Part shown: in pieces, positions 17,875-27,910 of the stretch | Layout: each line of letters starts with the position of its first letter | How positions within the stretch are numbered: the stretch's first letter is position 1 | NCBI GenBank assembly: GCA_903858475.1 | Contig: CAIOIZ010000005.1 | Span: forward strand, 30,999-94,998 | Source of the DNA: an uncultured Bacteroidota bacterium | Lineage (GTDB): Bacteria > Bacteroidota > Bacteroidia > Chitinophagales > Chitinophagaceae | Direction of reading: 5' to 3' | DNA length: 64,000 bases | Notes under the pieces: model-generated | The model's database searches: none | The model's input: the letters and a program-made list of their open reading frames with translations, nothing else | Told to the model about the DNA's origin: nothing | Position numbers and translations under genes: made by a program

Positions 17875-19974
17875 ATGCAACCTAGGTTTCACATTCCGCT
17901 TTGGAAAACTGCACCCATTATTCGGCTATTGGTACCCATGCTATGGGGGATTGCAGTAGAATGGTATGGTGCAATTTCATTTGCGTCTATTCTTTACTGC
18001 TTGTTTGTTGGAATCTTACTACTCTTCGGATTTTATTTTTTACCCATATCCATTCAGTTTTTGTGGAAGCCGTTAAGAGGAATACTAATTAGTCTGTTAC
18101 TGCTATTTGTGGGCGCCATGCTTTGTTGGCAAAAAGACATTCGGCACCAGCTTGATTGGTATGGTAATTTTTACCATTCACAGGATTATGTTGTTGCCCG
18201 CATATTAGAACCGCTCATTGAAAAGCCCAAGTCCTATAAATCGATTGCGATGGTGGAATCCTTGATTCGGAATGACTCCATTATTTCCTGCACCGGTCAG
18301 GCGGTTATTTATTTTTCCAGAGATAGCATAGTAAACCATTTAGAATATGGTGATCAAATTATTTTTAGAAAATCTTTACAGGAAATACAAAATACTGGCA
18401 ACCCAGGCGCTTTCGATTATAAGCAGTATGCTGCCTTTCACCAAAGGCATCATCAGGTATTTTTAAAAGAATCAGATTGGGTATTGCTTCCTCAAAAAAA
18501 AATAAATCGTTTTCAGCAATTCATCTTTAGCGCCAGTACCGCTATTATTCAAGGGCTTCGCAAGTATATAAGTGCAGACCCTTCCATACAAGGTATTGCC
18601 GAAGCGTTATTGATTGGATATACCAACGACCTTGATAAAGATCTGGTGCAAGCATACAGTAATACAGGTGTAGTGCATATCATAGCAATTTCGGGTATGC
18701 ATTTGGGTTTGATATATGTAATGTTGACATGGATATTTTCTAAAATCCCCTACATAAAAAAATCAGCCATCCTTCGCTATATTTTAATCCTTAGTCTGCT
18801 TTGGGTTTTTTCATTACTTACAGGTGCAGGAGCCTCGGTGATTCGTTCTGCTGTGATGTTTAGCTTTATGCTAACGGGACAAACATTTTTCAAGCAATCG
18901 TCTATATATAATTCATTGGCTGCAGCTGCTTTGGTAATGTTGGCTTATAATCCATTTTATTTGTGGGAACTGGGCTTTCAGTTGAGTTATTTGGCCATCA
19001 TTGGAATACTGGTATTTCAAAAGCCACTCTACCACCTACTGTATATACCCTACAAATGGCTCGATAAAATTTGGGAACTGGCTGCTGTTTCCATTGCGGC
19101 ACAAATACTGACATTTCCTATTTGTATGTATTATTTTCATCAGTTTCCTAATTTTTTTCTTTTCACCAATCTATTGACAGTGCCTTTATCCAGTATCATA
19201 TTAATACTTGAAATACTACTCATGGCTTTTAGTTGGTTGCCCCAACTGCCTATTTATTTGGGAAGGCTTACAAGTATGCTGATTCAGTGGATGAATGATA
19301 TAGTATTATGGGTAAATGCCAGCGAATGGGCCGTGTGGAAAGGAATAAGCATTTCATGGCTTGCTACTGGTTTGTTATATGCATGGCTAATTTCAATGGC
19401 TTATTGGTTACTGGGCCGCCAACTAAAGCAATTGATAATTTCCTTGATTATTTTACTCGGCCTCTGTATCTCCAACGCCTACCGGGAATGGGGAGCTGCA
19501 ACACAAGAACGATTCATTGTATATCAAATACCAAGGCATTTTGCGCTTGATTTTATTGTAGGAAAACAGTTGTATGGAATATCCGATACTGCAGTAAAAG
19601 CTAATAAACATTTTCAAAATACAACTATCGATGCTGCCCGAATTTATTTTCACGCAAAAAAAATACCTAAACCCTTGAAAGAATTGTATCATAACAATTT
19701 TTTTTATCAGTTTGCGGGAAAAAGAATCGCTATTATTGATCAAGCATTTGAATGTATTATTCCTCCCCAAAAAATTAAATTGGATTACTTAGTACTTACT
19801 AATAATCCATCCATGTCCATTGCATTTCTTAATCAAGTATTCGAAGTAAAACTCTTCATTTTAGACGCTGCTAACAGCTTGTGGAAAATTGGAAAATGGA
19901 AACAAGAATGCGAAGCATTACATTTGCGTTTTCATTCAATTCCGGAGGATGGTGCTTTTGTATCCGAAATTTAA
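17875..19974 (+). CDS. comEC: ComEC/Rec2-family DNA uptake channel protein
   Basis: This polytopic inner-membrane protein of 699 residues is predicted to carry incoming single-stranded DNA during natural transformation. It has an N-terminal membrane segment plus a soluble DUF4131/OB-like region (about 20-180), then the competence core of many TM helices (about 230-510) with IIAISGMHLGLIYV, TGAGASVIRSAVMFS, NPFYLWELGFQLSYLAIIGI and TFPICMYYFHQFP. The C-terminal 170 residues sit where other ComEC proteins carry a metallo-beta-lactamase-like domain, but no HxHxDH motif is visible, so that nuclease-like domain is lost or degenerate. No other competence genes are in the window. Confidence 0.85.
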   Translation: MQPRFHIPLWKTAPIIRLLVPMLWGIAVEWYGAISFASILYCLFVGILLLFGFYFLPISIQFLWKPLRGILISLLLLFVGAMLCWQKDIRHQLDWYGNFYHSQDYVVARILEPLIEKPKSYKSIAMVESLIRNDSIISCTGQAVIYFSRDSIVNHLEYGDQIIFRKSLQEIQNTGNPGAFDYKQYAAFHQRHHQVFLKESDWVLLPQKKINRFQQFIFSASTAIIQGLRKYISADPSIQGIAEALLIGYTNDLDKDLVQAYSNTGVVHIIAISGMHLGLIYVMLTWIFSKIPYIKKSAILRYILILSLLWVFSLLTGAGASVIRSAVMFSFMLTGQTFFKQSSIYNSLAAAALVMLAYNPFYLWELGFQLSYLAIIGILVFQKPLYHLLYIPYKWLDKIWELAAVSIAAQILTFPICMYYFHQFPNFFLFTNLLTVPLSSIILILEILLMAFSWLPQLPIYLGRLTSMLIQWMNDIVLWVNASEWAVWKGISISWLATGLLYAWLISMAYWLLGRQLKQLIISLIILLGLCISNAYREWGAATQERFIVYQIPRHFALDFIVGKQLYGISDTAVKANKHFQNTTIDAARIYFHAKKIPKPLKELYHNNFFYQFAGKRIAIIDQAFECIIPPQKIKLDYLVLTNNPSMSIAFLNQVFEVKLFILDAANSLWKIGKWKQECEALHLRFHSIPEDGAFVSEI

Positions 19975-20011
19975 TTAATCATTCATCACCATCCACCACA
20001 TACTTGACTCC

Positions 20012-21520
20012 ATGAACAAAAAAATTAATTCAGCACTCATTTCTGTCTTTTATAAAGATGGGTTGGAAAACATTATTCTTCAGCTTCAACAACTGGGTAT
20101 TACTATTTATTCAACCGGTGGAACGCAAAAATTTATTGAAGACTTGGGTGTTGCCTGTATACCAGTTGAATCATTGACGAGCTATCCTTCTATTTTGGGA
20201 GGACGAGTTAAAACCCTTCATCCTATAGTGTTTGGTGGCATTTTAGGGAAAAGAGACGATGCTCAACACCTGGCCGAGATGAAGCAATTCCAAATTCCAG
20301 CCATTGATTTGGTGATTGTTGACTTATATCCTTTTGAAGAAACGGTGAAATCTACAACTGACGAAAATGCCATCATTGAAAAAATAGATATTGGTGGTCC
20401 ATCAATGATACGGGCGGCAGCTAAAAATCATCGCGACCTGGTAGTGGTGGCTGCTAAAAAAGAGTATGCTGCATTAGAGCAAATACTTAAAGAACAGGCA
20501 GGGTCAACTACGCTGGAACAAAGACGTGTTTTTGCCATCAAAGCTTTTGATGTATGTACTGGATATGATATTGCCATTTCAAATTATTTCAATAAAACAG
20601 CCTTCAATAATCCTTTTGGTAAATCAAAAACAGTTTTGCGTTATGGCGAAAATCCACATCAGTCTGCTACTTTCCATGGAGAACTCGATGCCTTATTTAC
20701 ACAGTTAAATGGCAAAGAATTATCGTACAACAATTTGGTAGATGTAGATGCCGCCATTCAATTGATTAAAGAGTTTACAGAAACTAGTTTTGCCATTATC
20801 AAGCATACCAATGTTTGTGGCGTTGCACAACGCTCCACTGTAAAAGCATCATGGGATGCTGCATTGGCGGGTGATCCTGAAAGTGCCTTTGGCGGGGTGT
20901 TGGTAACTAACGGATTGGTAGATATTGAAACAGCCAATGCAATCAGTGAATTATTTTTTGAAGTATTGATTGCGCCCGCTTTTGCAGCAGAAGCGGTTGC
21001 CGTGTTGAGCAGCAAAAAAAACAGGATCCTCTTACAATTAATGCCCACTGAAAAAAATATTGAAATACAATCTAGGTCATTATTAAACGGTAGTTTATCA
21101 CAGGAACAGGATACAGGAAATTATAGCGAATGGACAGAAGTAGGGGGAAGAGCCTGCACCGCTTCAGAAAAGGAAGACCTTGAATTTGCCAATTTGGTTT
21201 GCAAACATTTAAAAAGCAATGCTATTGCCTTGGTAAAAAATAAGCAGCTATGCGGCAAGGGTTGTGGCCAAACAAGTAGAATTGATTCTTTGCGTCAATC
21301 CATCGAAAAAGCAAAACAATTCAATTTTGATTTACAAGGGGCTGTATTAGCAAGCGATGCCTTTTTTCCTTTTGATGATTGCGTAAAAATTGCACATGCA
21401 GCAGGCATAACTTCTTTTATTCAACCTGGTGGATCTATTCGTGATAAAGATAGTATTGCTTATTGTCAAGAACAGCAACTAGCCATGGTAATCACTGGCA
21501 GAAGGCATTTTAAACATTAA
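20012..21520 (+). CDS. purH: Bifunctional AICAR formyltransferase / IMP cyclohydrolase
   Basis: This enzyme catalyses the last two steps of purine synthesis, formylation of AICAR by 10-formyl-THF and ring closure to IMP. The 502 residues have the N-terminal MGS-like IMP cyclohydrolase (1-195: ALISVFYKDG, IYSTGGT, GGRVKTLHP, VDLYPFEETV, IDIGGPSMIRAAAKNH) and the AICAR transformylase (about 200-502: LRYGENPHQSA, NLVDVDAA, IIKHTNVCGVA with the catalytic Lys-His, SDAFFPF, QPGGSIRD). The start is ATG at 20012. Length is close to the usual 510-530. It is 37 bp after comEC and could be read from the same transcript. No other pur gene is nearby. Confidence 0.96.
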   Translation: MNKKINSALISVFYKDGLENIILQLQQLGITIYSTGGTQKFIEDLGVACIPVESLTSYPSILGGRVKTLHPIVFGGILGKRDDAQHLAEMKQFQIPAIDLVIVDLYPFEETVKSTTDENAIIEKIDIGGPSMIRAAAKNHRDLVVVAAKKEYAALEQILKEQAGSTTLEQRRVFAIKAFDVCTGYDIAISNYFNKTAFNNPFGKSKTVLRYGENPHQSATFHGELDALFTQLNGKELSYNNLVDVDAAIQLIKEFTETSFAIIKHTNVCGVAQRSTVKASWDAALAGDPESAFGGVLVTNGLVDIETANAISELFFEVLIAPAFAAEAVAVLSSKKNRILLQLMPTEKNIEIQSRSLLNGSLSQEQDTGNYSEWTEVGGRACTASEKEDLEFANLVCKHLKSNAIALVKNKQLCGKGCGQTSRIDSLRQSIEKAKQFNFDLQGAVLASDAFFPFDDCVKIAHAAGITSFIQPGGSIRDKDSIAYCQEQQLAMVITGRRHFKH

Positions 21521-21537
21521 TTATTGTAAATTTAAAT

Positions 21538-22461
21538 ATGTCTTTTCTCTCTAATAAAAATATACCTGCCCCTGCATTCAGGCATCGTCCAGGGGCAAAG
21601 GCTTATTTGTTGTTGTTCTTTGTTTGCATTGGTTGGGGCAGCACTTGGGTGGCATCAAAAGTGGGCGTTAGTAATATGCCGGCCTTGCAAATGGTAGCCA
21701 TGCGTCAATTATTTGCAGGGTTGATTTTCTGTTCCTTATTCTTAATTAAAAGACATCCACTTCCTACAAAGGCTCAATGGAAAATTATTTTATTGCTTGC
21801 GGTATTTAATTTCATTTTAAGTAATAGCCTTAGCACATGGGGAGTTCGATTTATTTCTCCTGGTTTAGGTGCCATTATTGGAGCCATCTTCCCTTTATGG
21901 TTGGTCATTATATATTTTTTCAGAGGAAAATCTATCAATCGCGCCTCTATAATTGGGATGATTATAGGATTTTTAGGAATCTGTATTATTTTTAACGATC
22001 ATCTCAGTGATTTTTTAAATCCAGCATTTCGGTTTGGAATCATCATATCTATTATTTCAACTTTAACTTGGGCTATCGGCTCTATATATACGCAGGAGCA
22101 CATTTTTGGGTTTAATCCTTATTTCGGACTTGGGATTCAAATGTTTGTATCAGGCATGGTGTTGTATAGTACTGCTTATTTCACTAATCAAACATTGCCA
22201 CTTGCTGATATTCCACTTATCTCTTGGAAAGCGATAGCCTATTTGGTTATTGCTGGTTCAGTGCTCGTTTTTTCTGCCTATATCTATATTTTGAAACATT
22301 TGCCAATGGAAATAGCCTCCATTTATGCGTACATGAATCCCGTTTTTGCTATTTTAATAGGCCATTTTTTCTTCCCCGATAGCATTACGGCGAGTTTGCT
22401 GATTGGTGGTGCAGTAACCTTAGCGGGGGTTTACATGGTGAATAGAAGTATTCGTAAATAA
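21538..22461 (+). CDS. EamA/DMT-family transporter
   Basis: This inner-membrane permease has 307 residues and ten predicted TM helices arranged as two EamA repeats (about 20-155 and 165-300). Family hallmarks are the first-helix GWGSTWVASKVGV, RQLFAGLIFCSLFL, SPGLGAIIGAIFPLW, and in the second half WAIGSIYTQ, ASIYAYMNPVFAILIGHFF and GAVTLAGVYMVNR. DMT transporters export amino acids, nucleosides or other metabolites; the substrate cannot be read from sequence. It begins 17 bp after purH, so the pair is probably co-transcribed, but a purine-related role is only a guess. Confidence 0.88.
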   Translation: MSFLSNKNIPAPAFRHRPGAKAYLLLFFVCIGWGSTWVASKVGVSNMPALQMVAMRQLFAGLIFCSLFLIKRHPLPTKAQWKIILLLAVFNFILSNSLSTWGVRFISPGLGAIIGAIFPLWLVIIYFFRGKSINRASIIGMIIGFLGICIIFNDHLSDFLNPAFRFGIIISIISTLTWAIGSIYTQEHIFGFNPYFGLGIQMFVSGMVLYSTAYFTNQTLPLADIPLISWKAIAYLVIAGSVLVFSAYIYILKHLPMEIASIYAYMNPVFAILIGHFFFPDSITASLLIGGAVTLAGVYMVNRSIRK

Positions 22462-22536
22462 GCAGGTTCTCGGTCTATTCCACTTTTCCCGCATTTATTT
22501 GGTTTACTTTGCAGTGCATTTAAATGTCTTTTATAT

Positions 22537-23718
22537 ATGCCCTTTCGTAAAATTATCAATGACCCTGTGTATGGTTTTATAACCATTGATGATGAGTTGA
22601 TCTTTAAGATTATCGCACATCCCTATTATCAGCGTTTACGCAGAATTAATCAAATGGCGATGGCACACTTAGTATATCCAGGAGCAGTGCATACTAGGCT
22701 GCATCATTCCTTGGGTGCTTATCATTTGATGTATAATGCTTTGGCAGAATTAAAAAGCAAGGGCGTGGAAATTAGTTGGGAAGAAGACCAAGCGGCTAAA
22801 GTTGCCATATTGCTACACGATATAGGGCATGGGCCCTTTAGTCATGCATTAGAACATGTATTGATTGAGGGAATGCATCACGAAGCAATCTCTTTATTGA
22901 TTATGAAGGAGCTGAACCAACAATTGGAGGGAAAATTGCAAATGGCCATCGATATATTTACCAATGTGCATCCTAAAAAGTTTTTATACCAATTAATCAG
23001 TGGTCAATTGGATGTAGATAGAATGGATTATTTATCACGCGATAGTTTTTTTAGCGGTGTAAGTGAAGGCGTCATTGGGTACGATCGAATACTGAAGATG
23101 TTAACCGTGCACAATGGAGAGCTGATGATTGAAGAAAAAGGCATTTATTCGGTCGAAAAATTTTTGGTCAGTCGCAGGCTGATGTATTGGCAGGTGTATT
23201 TACACAAAACAGTTATATGCGCCGAACAAATGCTTCAACGCATCATTAAAAGAGCCAAATACATCAAGGCTACCACCAATTCTATATTAAACAAATTTAT
23301 AAATGAGCCAATCAGTACTGTTACATTGGATGAGTTTTGCGGATTAGATGACTATGATGTATTAGCCGTAATAAAAGAATGGAGTCATCATCCGGATTTG
23401 GTTTTATCTACGCTGTGTCAGGGAATTATTAATCGCCAATTATTGAAAGTACAGTTTTCTGCAACGGCCATCGATGTCCAAATATTGGAAAATAAAACAG
23501 CATCTGCTGCCTCCAAATTAAACCTTTCATTAGAAGATGCATCTTGGTTAGTATTTACTGGCGAAGCAGTAAGTAGTACTTATAATTTTGAAGATGAACA
23601 TATTCATATTTTGTTCAAAGATGGAACCGTGCGAGATATTTCTGAAGTTGACAATGCATTGATAAATCAAAATTTAAGGGGTAAGGTTAGAAAATATTAT
23701 ATTTGTTATGTCCGATAA
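22537..23718 (+). CDS. HD-domain phosphohydrolase (SAMHD1/dGTPase-like)
   Basis: The 393-residue protein starts PFRKIINDPVYGFI, typical of the YdhJ-like HD family. The HD metal site is complete: H56 in HTRLHHSLGA, H94-D95 in LLHDIGHGPFSHALEH, and a distal D in GQLDVDRMDYLSRDS. The family is related to dNTP triphosphohydrolases, but these Bacteroidota members are uncharacterised and the substrate is uncertain. A gene of this type just upstream of lpxD is the usual arrangement in the phylum, and lpxD follows 54 bp later here. Confidence 0.85.
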   Translation: MPFRKIINDPVYGFITIDDELIFKIIAHPYYQRLRRINQMAMAHLVYPGAVHTRLHHSLGAYHLMYNALAELKSKGVEISWEEDQAAKVAILLHDIGHGPFSHALEHVLIEGMHHEAISLLIMKELNQQLEGKLQMAIDIFTNVHPKKFLYQLISGQLDVDRMDYLSRDSFFSGVSEGVIGYDRILKMLTVHNGELMIEEKGIYSVEKFLVSRRLMYWQVYLHKTVICAEQMLQRIIKRAKYIKATTNSILNKFINEPISTVTLDEFCGLDDYDVLAVIKEWSHHPDLVLSTLCQGIINRQLLKVQFSATAIDVQILENKTASAASKLNLSLEDASWLVFTGEAVSSTYNFEDEHIHILFKDGTVRDISEVDNALINQNLRGKVRKYYICYVR

Positions 23719-23772
23719 ATCCGAATCCTTGTTCGATAGGATGAAAAAGAATGAATCATTCAATACATTAAT

Positions 23773-24831
23773 ATGCAATTCTCCGCAGCACAAATAGCCC
23801 TCATGATTGGAGGGAAAATAGAAGGGTCGGAAGAAACAACGGTTTCTTCTTTTGGAAAAATTGAAGAAGCAAAAGCGGGGCAATTATCTTTTTTAGCCAA
23901 TCCAAAATACGAAGAGTATTTATATGCCACCCAAGCTTCTATCATTATTGTAAATGAAACACAGGTATTAAAACAGCCTGTTCATTCAACTTTAATAAAA
24001 GTGCCAGACGCCTATTCTGCATTTGCTGTTTTATTAAATCAATACCAGCAAATTGTTGCTCAGCAACTAACGGGTATTCAAGATCCTGTATATATAGATG
24101 CTACTGCCAAAACAGGCGAGCAAGTTTTTATAGGTGCATTTGCCTATCTCAGTAAAAATGTGGTAGTAGGTAACGGGAGCAAAATATATCCACAGGTGTT
24201 TTTGGGTGAAGGGGTACAGGTTGGACAAAACTGTATTATTCACCCTGGAGTGAAAATTTATCACGGTTGTATTATTGGCAATAATGTAGTGATTCATGCA
24301 GGAACGGTGATTGGTGGCGATGGATTTGGATTTGCTCCCCAACCCGATGGTAGTTTTAAAAAAGTTCCGCAAATTGGAAATGTGGTAATTGAAGATGGCG
24401 TTGAAATTGGCGCCAATGCGGCCATTGATAGAGCCACCATTGGTAGCACTTTGATTAAAGCAGGCGCTAAATTGGATAATTTATTGCAGATAGCACACAA
24501 TGTTGAAGTAGGTCAAAACACCGTCATTGCTGCACAGGTAGGAATCAGTGGCAGTGCTAAGATTGGCAGTAATGTACAAATTGGAGGACAAGCAGGTATT
24601 GTGGGGCATATTCAAATTGGGGATGGCGCAAAAATTAATGCGCAAAGTGGCGTAAGTAAATCAATTGAAGCAGGAAAAGCAGTTACAGGTTCGCCCGCAT
24701 TTGATTATACTGCTGCATTACGTAGTCAGGCAGTCAGCAGAAATTTACCTGAATTGGAAAAAAGAATCAAGGAGTTGGAAAAGGCAGTGAAAGAATTTAA
24801 AGATAATATAATCACTAAATCCTCCCAGTAA
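23773..24831 (+). CDS. lpxD: UDP-3-O-(3-hydroxyacyl)glucosamine N-acyltransferase
   Basis: LpxD adds the N-linked 3-hydroxyacyl chain from ACP to UDP-3-O-acylglucosamine, the third step of lipid A synthesis. In 352 residues it has an N-terminal uridine-binding domain (1-105, with [14 protein letters not shown]), a left-handed beta-helix of hexapeptide repeats (about 110-315) with the catalytic His in [10 protein letters not shown] and the substrate-loop motif GGDGFGFAP, and a C-terminal helix ([18 protein letters not shown]). Length and motifs are normal. It follows the HD gene; the usual downstream partners lpxC-fabZ and lpxA are on the other strand about 4 kb away. Confidence 0.95.
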   Translation: MQFSAAQIALMIGGKIEGSEETTVSSFGKIEEAKAGQLSFLANPKYEEYLYATQASIIIVNETQVLKQPVHSTLIKVPDAYSAFAVLLNQYQQIVAQQLTGIQDPVYIDATAKTGEQVFIGAFAYLSKNVVVGNGSKIYPQVFLGEGVQVGQNCIIHPGVKIYHGCIIGNNVVIHAGTVIGGDGFGFAPQPDGSFKKVPQIGNVVIEDGVEIGANAAIDRATIGSTLIKAGAKLDNLLQIAHNVEVGQNTVIAAQVGISGSAKIGSNVQIGGQAGIVGHIQIGDGAKINAQSGVSKSIEAGKAVTGSPAFDYTAALRSQAVSRNLPELEKRIKELEKAVKEFKDNIITKSSQ

Positions 24832-24835
24832 GTAC

Positions 24836-24853
24836 AGCTATTTTATAGCTTTG
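24836..24853 (+). promoter_or_regulatory. Promoter box TAGCTTTG with overlapping dyad, before the DUF5686 gene
   Basis: A perfect -7 match TAGCTTTG lies at 24846-24853, about 50 bp before the TTG start at 24903. Its first five bases are the right arm of a perfect 6-bp dyad AGCTAT-TTT-ATAGCT (24836-24850). The dyad may be an operator or may help terminate the lpxD transcript. Confidence 0.4.
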
Positions 24854-24902
24854 CTAGTCTATTCATTACATCTATTCGTTTTCATTTAATCAGTAATTAC
24901 AA

Positions 24903-27389
24903 TTGAAACCTGTATTCAAAATTGGGCTATTAGTGCTTTTCATCAATTGGTCTTGTACCGTAATAGGCCAGCCCATTCCCTTTTCGGGAAAGGTAACGGA
25001 TGCGCATACTAAAGAATCGATTAGTTATGCTTCCATCTATTTCTTAAAAGCTGGAAATGGTAAAGTAACAGATAGTAGTGGCCATTTTACTGTTTTTCTT
25101 TTTAATTCAAAATCCGACACATTGGTGGTATCCTATGCCGGATACGAATTGTATAAAGTAGCTGTTACAGCAGCTACCAAAGATCAGTTACTCGATATAC
25201 AATTACAAAGAGGGGGTAATAATAGCGGTGCAGTGGTAAGAGCAAAAGTGAACAAAGGGCTCTTCTTGTGGAAGAAAATAATGAGTAAGAAAAAGCAATA
25301 CGACCGCTATGGCTTCGGTAATTTTGGATACAATGCCTATAATAAACTCGAAGTAGATATTAAAAATATCCGACCCAATAAGCTGAAGAAAAATTTCATA
25401 CTCAAGCCCTTCAATTTTATTTTTGATAATATAGATAGCACATCAGAAAAAGAACCTTTTTTACCTTTTTACTTAGCAGAAACAGTAAGCGATTATAAAT
25501 ACCAAGCCGACCCTAAAAAATTTTATGAAAATATAGCTGCTGCCAATACAAAAGGGGTGAAGAATGAAAGTGTCAGCAAATTGCTTGGAGTGATGGACCA
25601 GAACGTAAATATTTACAGCAATTTTGTAAATGTGATGGACAAGGATTTTATTAGTCCATTTAATGATAACGCAGATAATTATTACAATTTTTCTGTACCC
25701 GATACACAAATCATAAATCAGAAAAAAATATTTCATTTCGTATTTACTCCTAAACGAGCAGGTCAGAATACATTTGAAGGAGATGCATGGGTATTGGGAA
25801 TGACCTATCAATTGCAAAAAATAACACTTTACTTGGGCAAGGATGCAAATATCAATTATATCGATCGCATCAGCGTTTTTCAAGAATTTGTACCGTACAA
25901 TGACTCTATTTATTTTTTGAAAAAGGATAAGTTTTTTGCAGATTTTACCATGTTTGGTAAGAAGGCAGTTTCCTTTATTGGAAGAAAAACAACCCAGTAT
26001 AGAAATGTGGTCGTTAACGATGCGCAAATCAAAAACTATTTTTTGGATCAACCTATTCAGGAAACAGTTGTTACCTCTCCATTGGTTCATTCTTATAACG
26101 ATGCACAATGGGATAGCCTTCGGTACGAACAGTTATCGAAAAATGAGCAAGCTATTTATACAACCATCGACAAATTATTGGTAATGCCTAAATTTCAGAA
26201 ACTGCAAAACGCCATCAGTTTTATTGGAACGGGGTATAAAAATATCGGTAACTACGAAATAGGTCCTTGGTTCAACTGGATTAGTAGCAATAATTGGGAG
26301 GGCACCAGATTTCGATTTGATCTAGGCACGAATACAGGCTTTCATAAAAAAATGTATTTCCATGGTTACCTGGCCTATGGCACCAAGGATCAAAAATTTA
26401 AAGGCAAGGGCGAAGCTTATTGGATCGTTACCAAAAAACCAAATTGGTCGCGATTGCATGTGAGTTATACCAACGATATTGATAATGGCATTAGTAGTTA
26501 CAATGAAGTGAGCCAAGACAATGTATTTTCATTGGCTATTCGCAAGCCCAATATAAGTCGAAAATTTATTCAAGTAAGAGAGTTCGTGGCAGAGGGCTTT
26601 AAAGAATGGGGAAAAGGATTTTCAACGGAGTTGTTTATTGCACAACGTAAATTTTATCCATTGCAAAATCTTCCGCCGCTAGATAATTTTGCGGTGACTA
26701 AAGGCGAAGCACTACAAAATTTTGAAATTGCTTTGAAATTCCGATTTGCCTATTTAGAACAATTCGTGGAGTCGAATTATTTCCGGTATACTTTAGGGAG
26801 TCGCTATCCTGCTGTAGAATTGGTGGCCGCAAAAGCTGTTTCTAAAGTGATCAATAGTTCTTATGATTATGTAAAACTGGCTGGATCTGTCAGCGATTTC
26901 ATGCGCATATCTCCTTTCGGAACACTTACCTATAAATTTTACGGCGGGAAAATATATGGCAACCTACCTTATACTTATTTGTTTATACCTCCTGCCAACG
27001 ACTTATATTATTACAACCGAAATTCATTGAACCTGATGACCCGGTTTGAATATTTGACAGATACTTATGCAGGGTTAAATATAGAACATGCAATTGGTTC
27101 TGGTGTATTTCGATATACTGGTATTACTCGAAAGCTAAAGTGGCGGCAGTTTTGGACGGCAAAATTGTTTTATGGAACATTGTCGGAAGCGAATAAAAAA
27201 ATAAACAATACACCTATTTCCTATTTCAAAACCCTTGATGGTAAAATTTATTCTGAATTGGGTACAGGTATTGATAATATTTTTAAAGTCTTCCGTCTTG
27301 ATTTTGTTTGGAGAATATTGCCTACTCCTTTACCTGATAACAAAACGAGTAGGTTTGGTGTGTTTGGTAGTTTTCAATTCCAGTTTTGA
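24903..27389 (+). CDS. DUF5686 family outer-membrane protein with carboxypeptidase-regulatory-like domain
   Basis: The 828-residue protein begins at TTG 24903; the resulting N-terminus (KPVFKIGLLVLFINWSCTVIGQ) is a proper signal peptide and no ATG lies nearby. Residues about 25-100 are a CarboxypepD_reg-like beta-sandwich (FSGKVTDAHTKESISYASIYF, VTDSSGHFTV, DTLVVSYAGYE), as in SusC/TonB-dependent proteins. The remaining 700 residues match the DUF5686 group, ending in alternating aromatic strands (RFGVFGSFQFQF) that suggest an outer-membrane beta-barrel. There is no plug domain, so it is not a TonB-dependent transporter. The function is unknown. A 13-bp hairpin at 27470-27504 ends the transcript. 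Confidence 0.8.
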   Translation: MKPVFKIGLLVLFINWSCTVIGQPIPFSGKVTDAHTKESISYASIYFLKAGNGKVTDSSGHFTVFLFNSKSDTLVVSYAGYELYKVAVTAATKDQLLDIQLQRGGNNSGAVVRAKVNKGLFLWKKIMSKKKQYDRYGFGNFGYNAYNKLEVDIKNIRPNKLKKNFILKPFNFIFDNIDSTSEKEPFLPFYLAETVSDYKYQADPKKFYENIAAANTKGVKNESVSKLLGVMDQNVNIYSNFVNVMDKDFISPFNDNADNYYNFSVPDTQIINQKKIFHFVFTPKRAGQNTFEGDAWVLGMTYQLQKITLYLGKDANINYIDRISVFQEFVPYNDSIYFLKKDKFFADFTMFGKKAVSFIGRKTTQYRNVVVNDAQIKNYFLDQPIQETVVTSPLVHSYNDAQWDSLRYEQLSKNEQAIYTTIDKLLVMPKFQKLQNAISFIGTGYKNIGNYEIGPWFNWISSNNWEGTRFRFDLGTNTGFHKKMYFHGYLAYGTKDQKFKGKGEAYWIVTKKPNWSRLHVSYTNDIDNGISSYNEVSQDNVFSLAIRKPNISRKFIQVREFVAEGFKEWGKGFSTELFIAQRKFYPLQNLPPLDNFAVTKGEALQNFEIALKFRFAYLEQFVESNYFRYTLGSRYPAVELVAAKAVSKVINSSYDYVKLAGSVSDFMRISPFGTLTYKFYGGKIYGNLPYTYLFIPPANDLYYYNRNSLNLMTRFEYLTDTYAGLNIEHAIGSGVFRYTGITRKLKWRQFWTAKLFYGTLSEANKKINNTPISYFKTLDGKIYSELGTGIDNIFKVFRLDFVWRILPTPLPDNKTSRFGVFGSFQFQF

Positions 27390-27469
27390 TACCCAACTTA
27401 CATTGGCAACAAGTCTTTCTATTTTTTATAAAGGAACTTACACTTGCTGAGTTTGCAACAATAAAGTAG

Positions 27470-27504
27470 AAAGGCCATATTTGGTTACAATAAATATGGC
27501 CTTT
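27470..27504. terminator. Bidirectional hairpin terminator between converging genes
   Basis: A perfect 13-bp inverted repeat, AAAGGCCATATTT / AAATATGGCCTTT, with a 9-nt loop sits between the DUF5686 gene (+) and the DUF4242 gene (-). There is no long T-run on either side beyond the stem, so it may also protect 3' ends. Confidence 0.7.
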
Positions 27505-27510
27505 AAGCAA

Positions 27511-27783
27511 TTATTCTGCTGTTGTCGGATCAATGATGTTCTTTACTTCACTCACTGCATTGGCAGGGAAGCCACCTTGTTTGGCATGTTCTCTTACCAT
27601 TTCCTCATTGGGAGCGATGTACACGCAATAAATTTTATCTGCTGTTACATAGCTCTGCAACCATTGAATTTGAGGACCCATATTACTCAATACTCCGCAA
27701 GAAGTTTGAGAGATGGCTTTTAGTTGTTCGGCATTTAAATTTCCGGCACCCGGAATGACTCTTTCAATTACATACTTAGGCAT
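27511..27783 (-). CDS. DUF4242 / nickel-binding-type small protein
   Basis: This 90-residue cytosolic protein starts PKYVIERVIPGAGNL and continues with SYVTADKIYCVYIAPNEEMVREHAKQGGFPANAVSEVKNIIDP. That is the DUF4242 pattern, a ferredoxin-like alpha-beta fold with V-x-D-K-x-x-C-x-Y and E-x-x-x-x-H. One actinobacterial family member (SCO4226) has been described as nickel-binding; whether this protein binds nickel is not known. The conserved Cys and His are present. It stands alone on the minus strand with a TATATTTG box about 130 bp upstream. Confidence 0.75.
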   Translation of the reverse strand: MPKYVIERVIPGAGNLNAEQLKAISQTSCGVLSNMGPQIQWLQSYVTADKIYCVYIAPNEEMVREHAKQGGFPANAVSEVKNIIDPTTAE

Positions 27784-27910
27784 AGTAAAAGGTTTAATTT
27801 ACAAAATGGAATATCAATGAAAAAAAATAAAAAAATCGTAAAAAGTTAATAGGTGTGATAGCAGTAGAAATTCTTAGGATAAATGATTGTTGACAGAAAT
27901 CAAAGTAAAA

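Noticed and set aside
25473..26108. Open frame of 211 codons antisense to the DUF5686 gene
   Set aside because: It is rich in Cys, Ile and Phe with no domain or promoter, as expected for a shadow of an A+T-rich gene.
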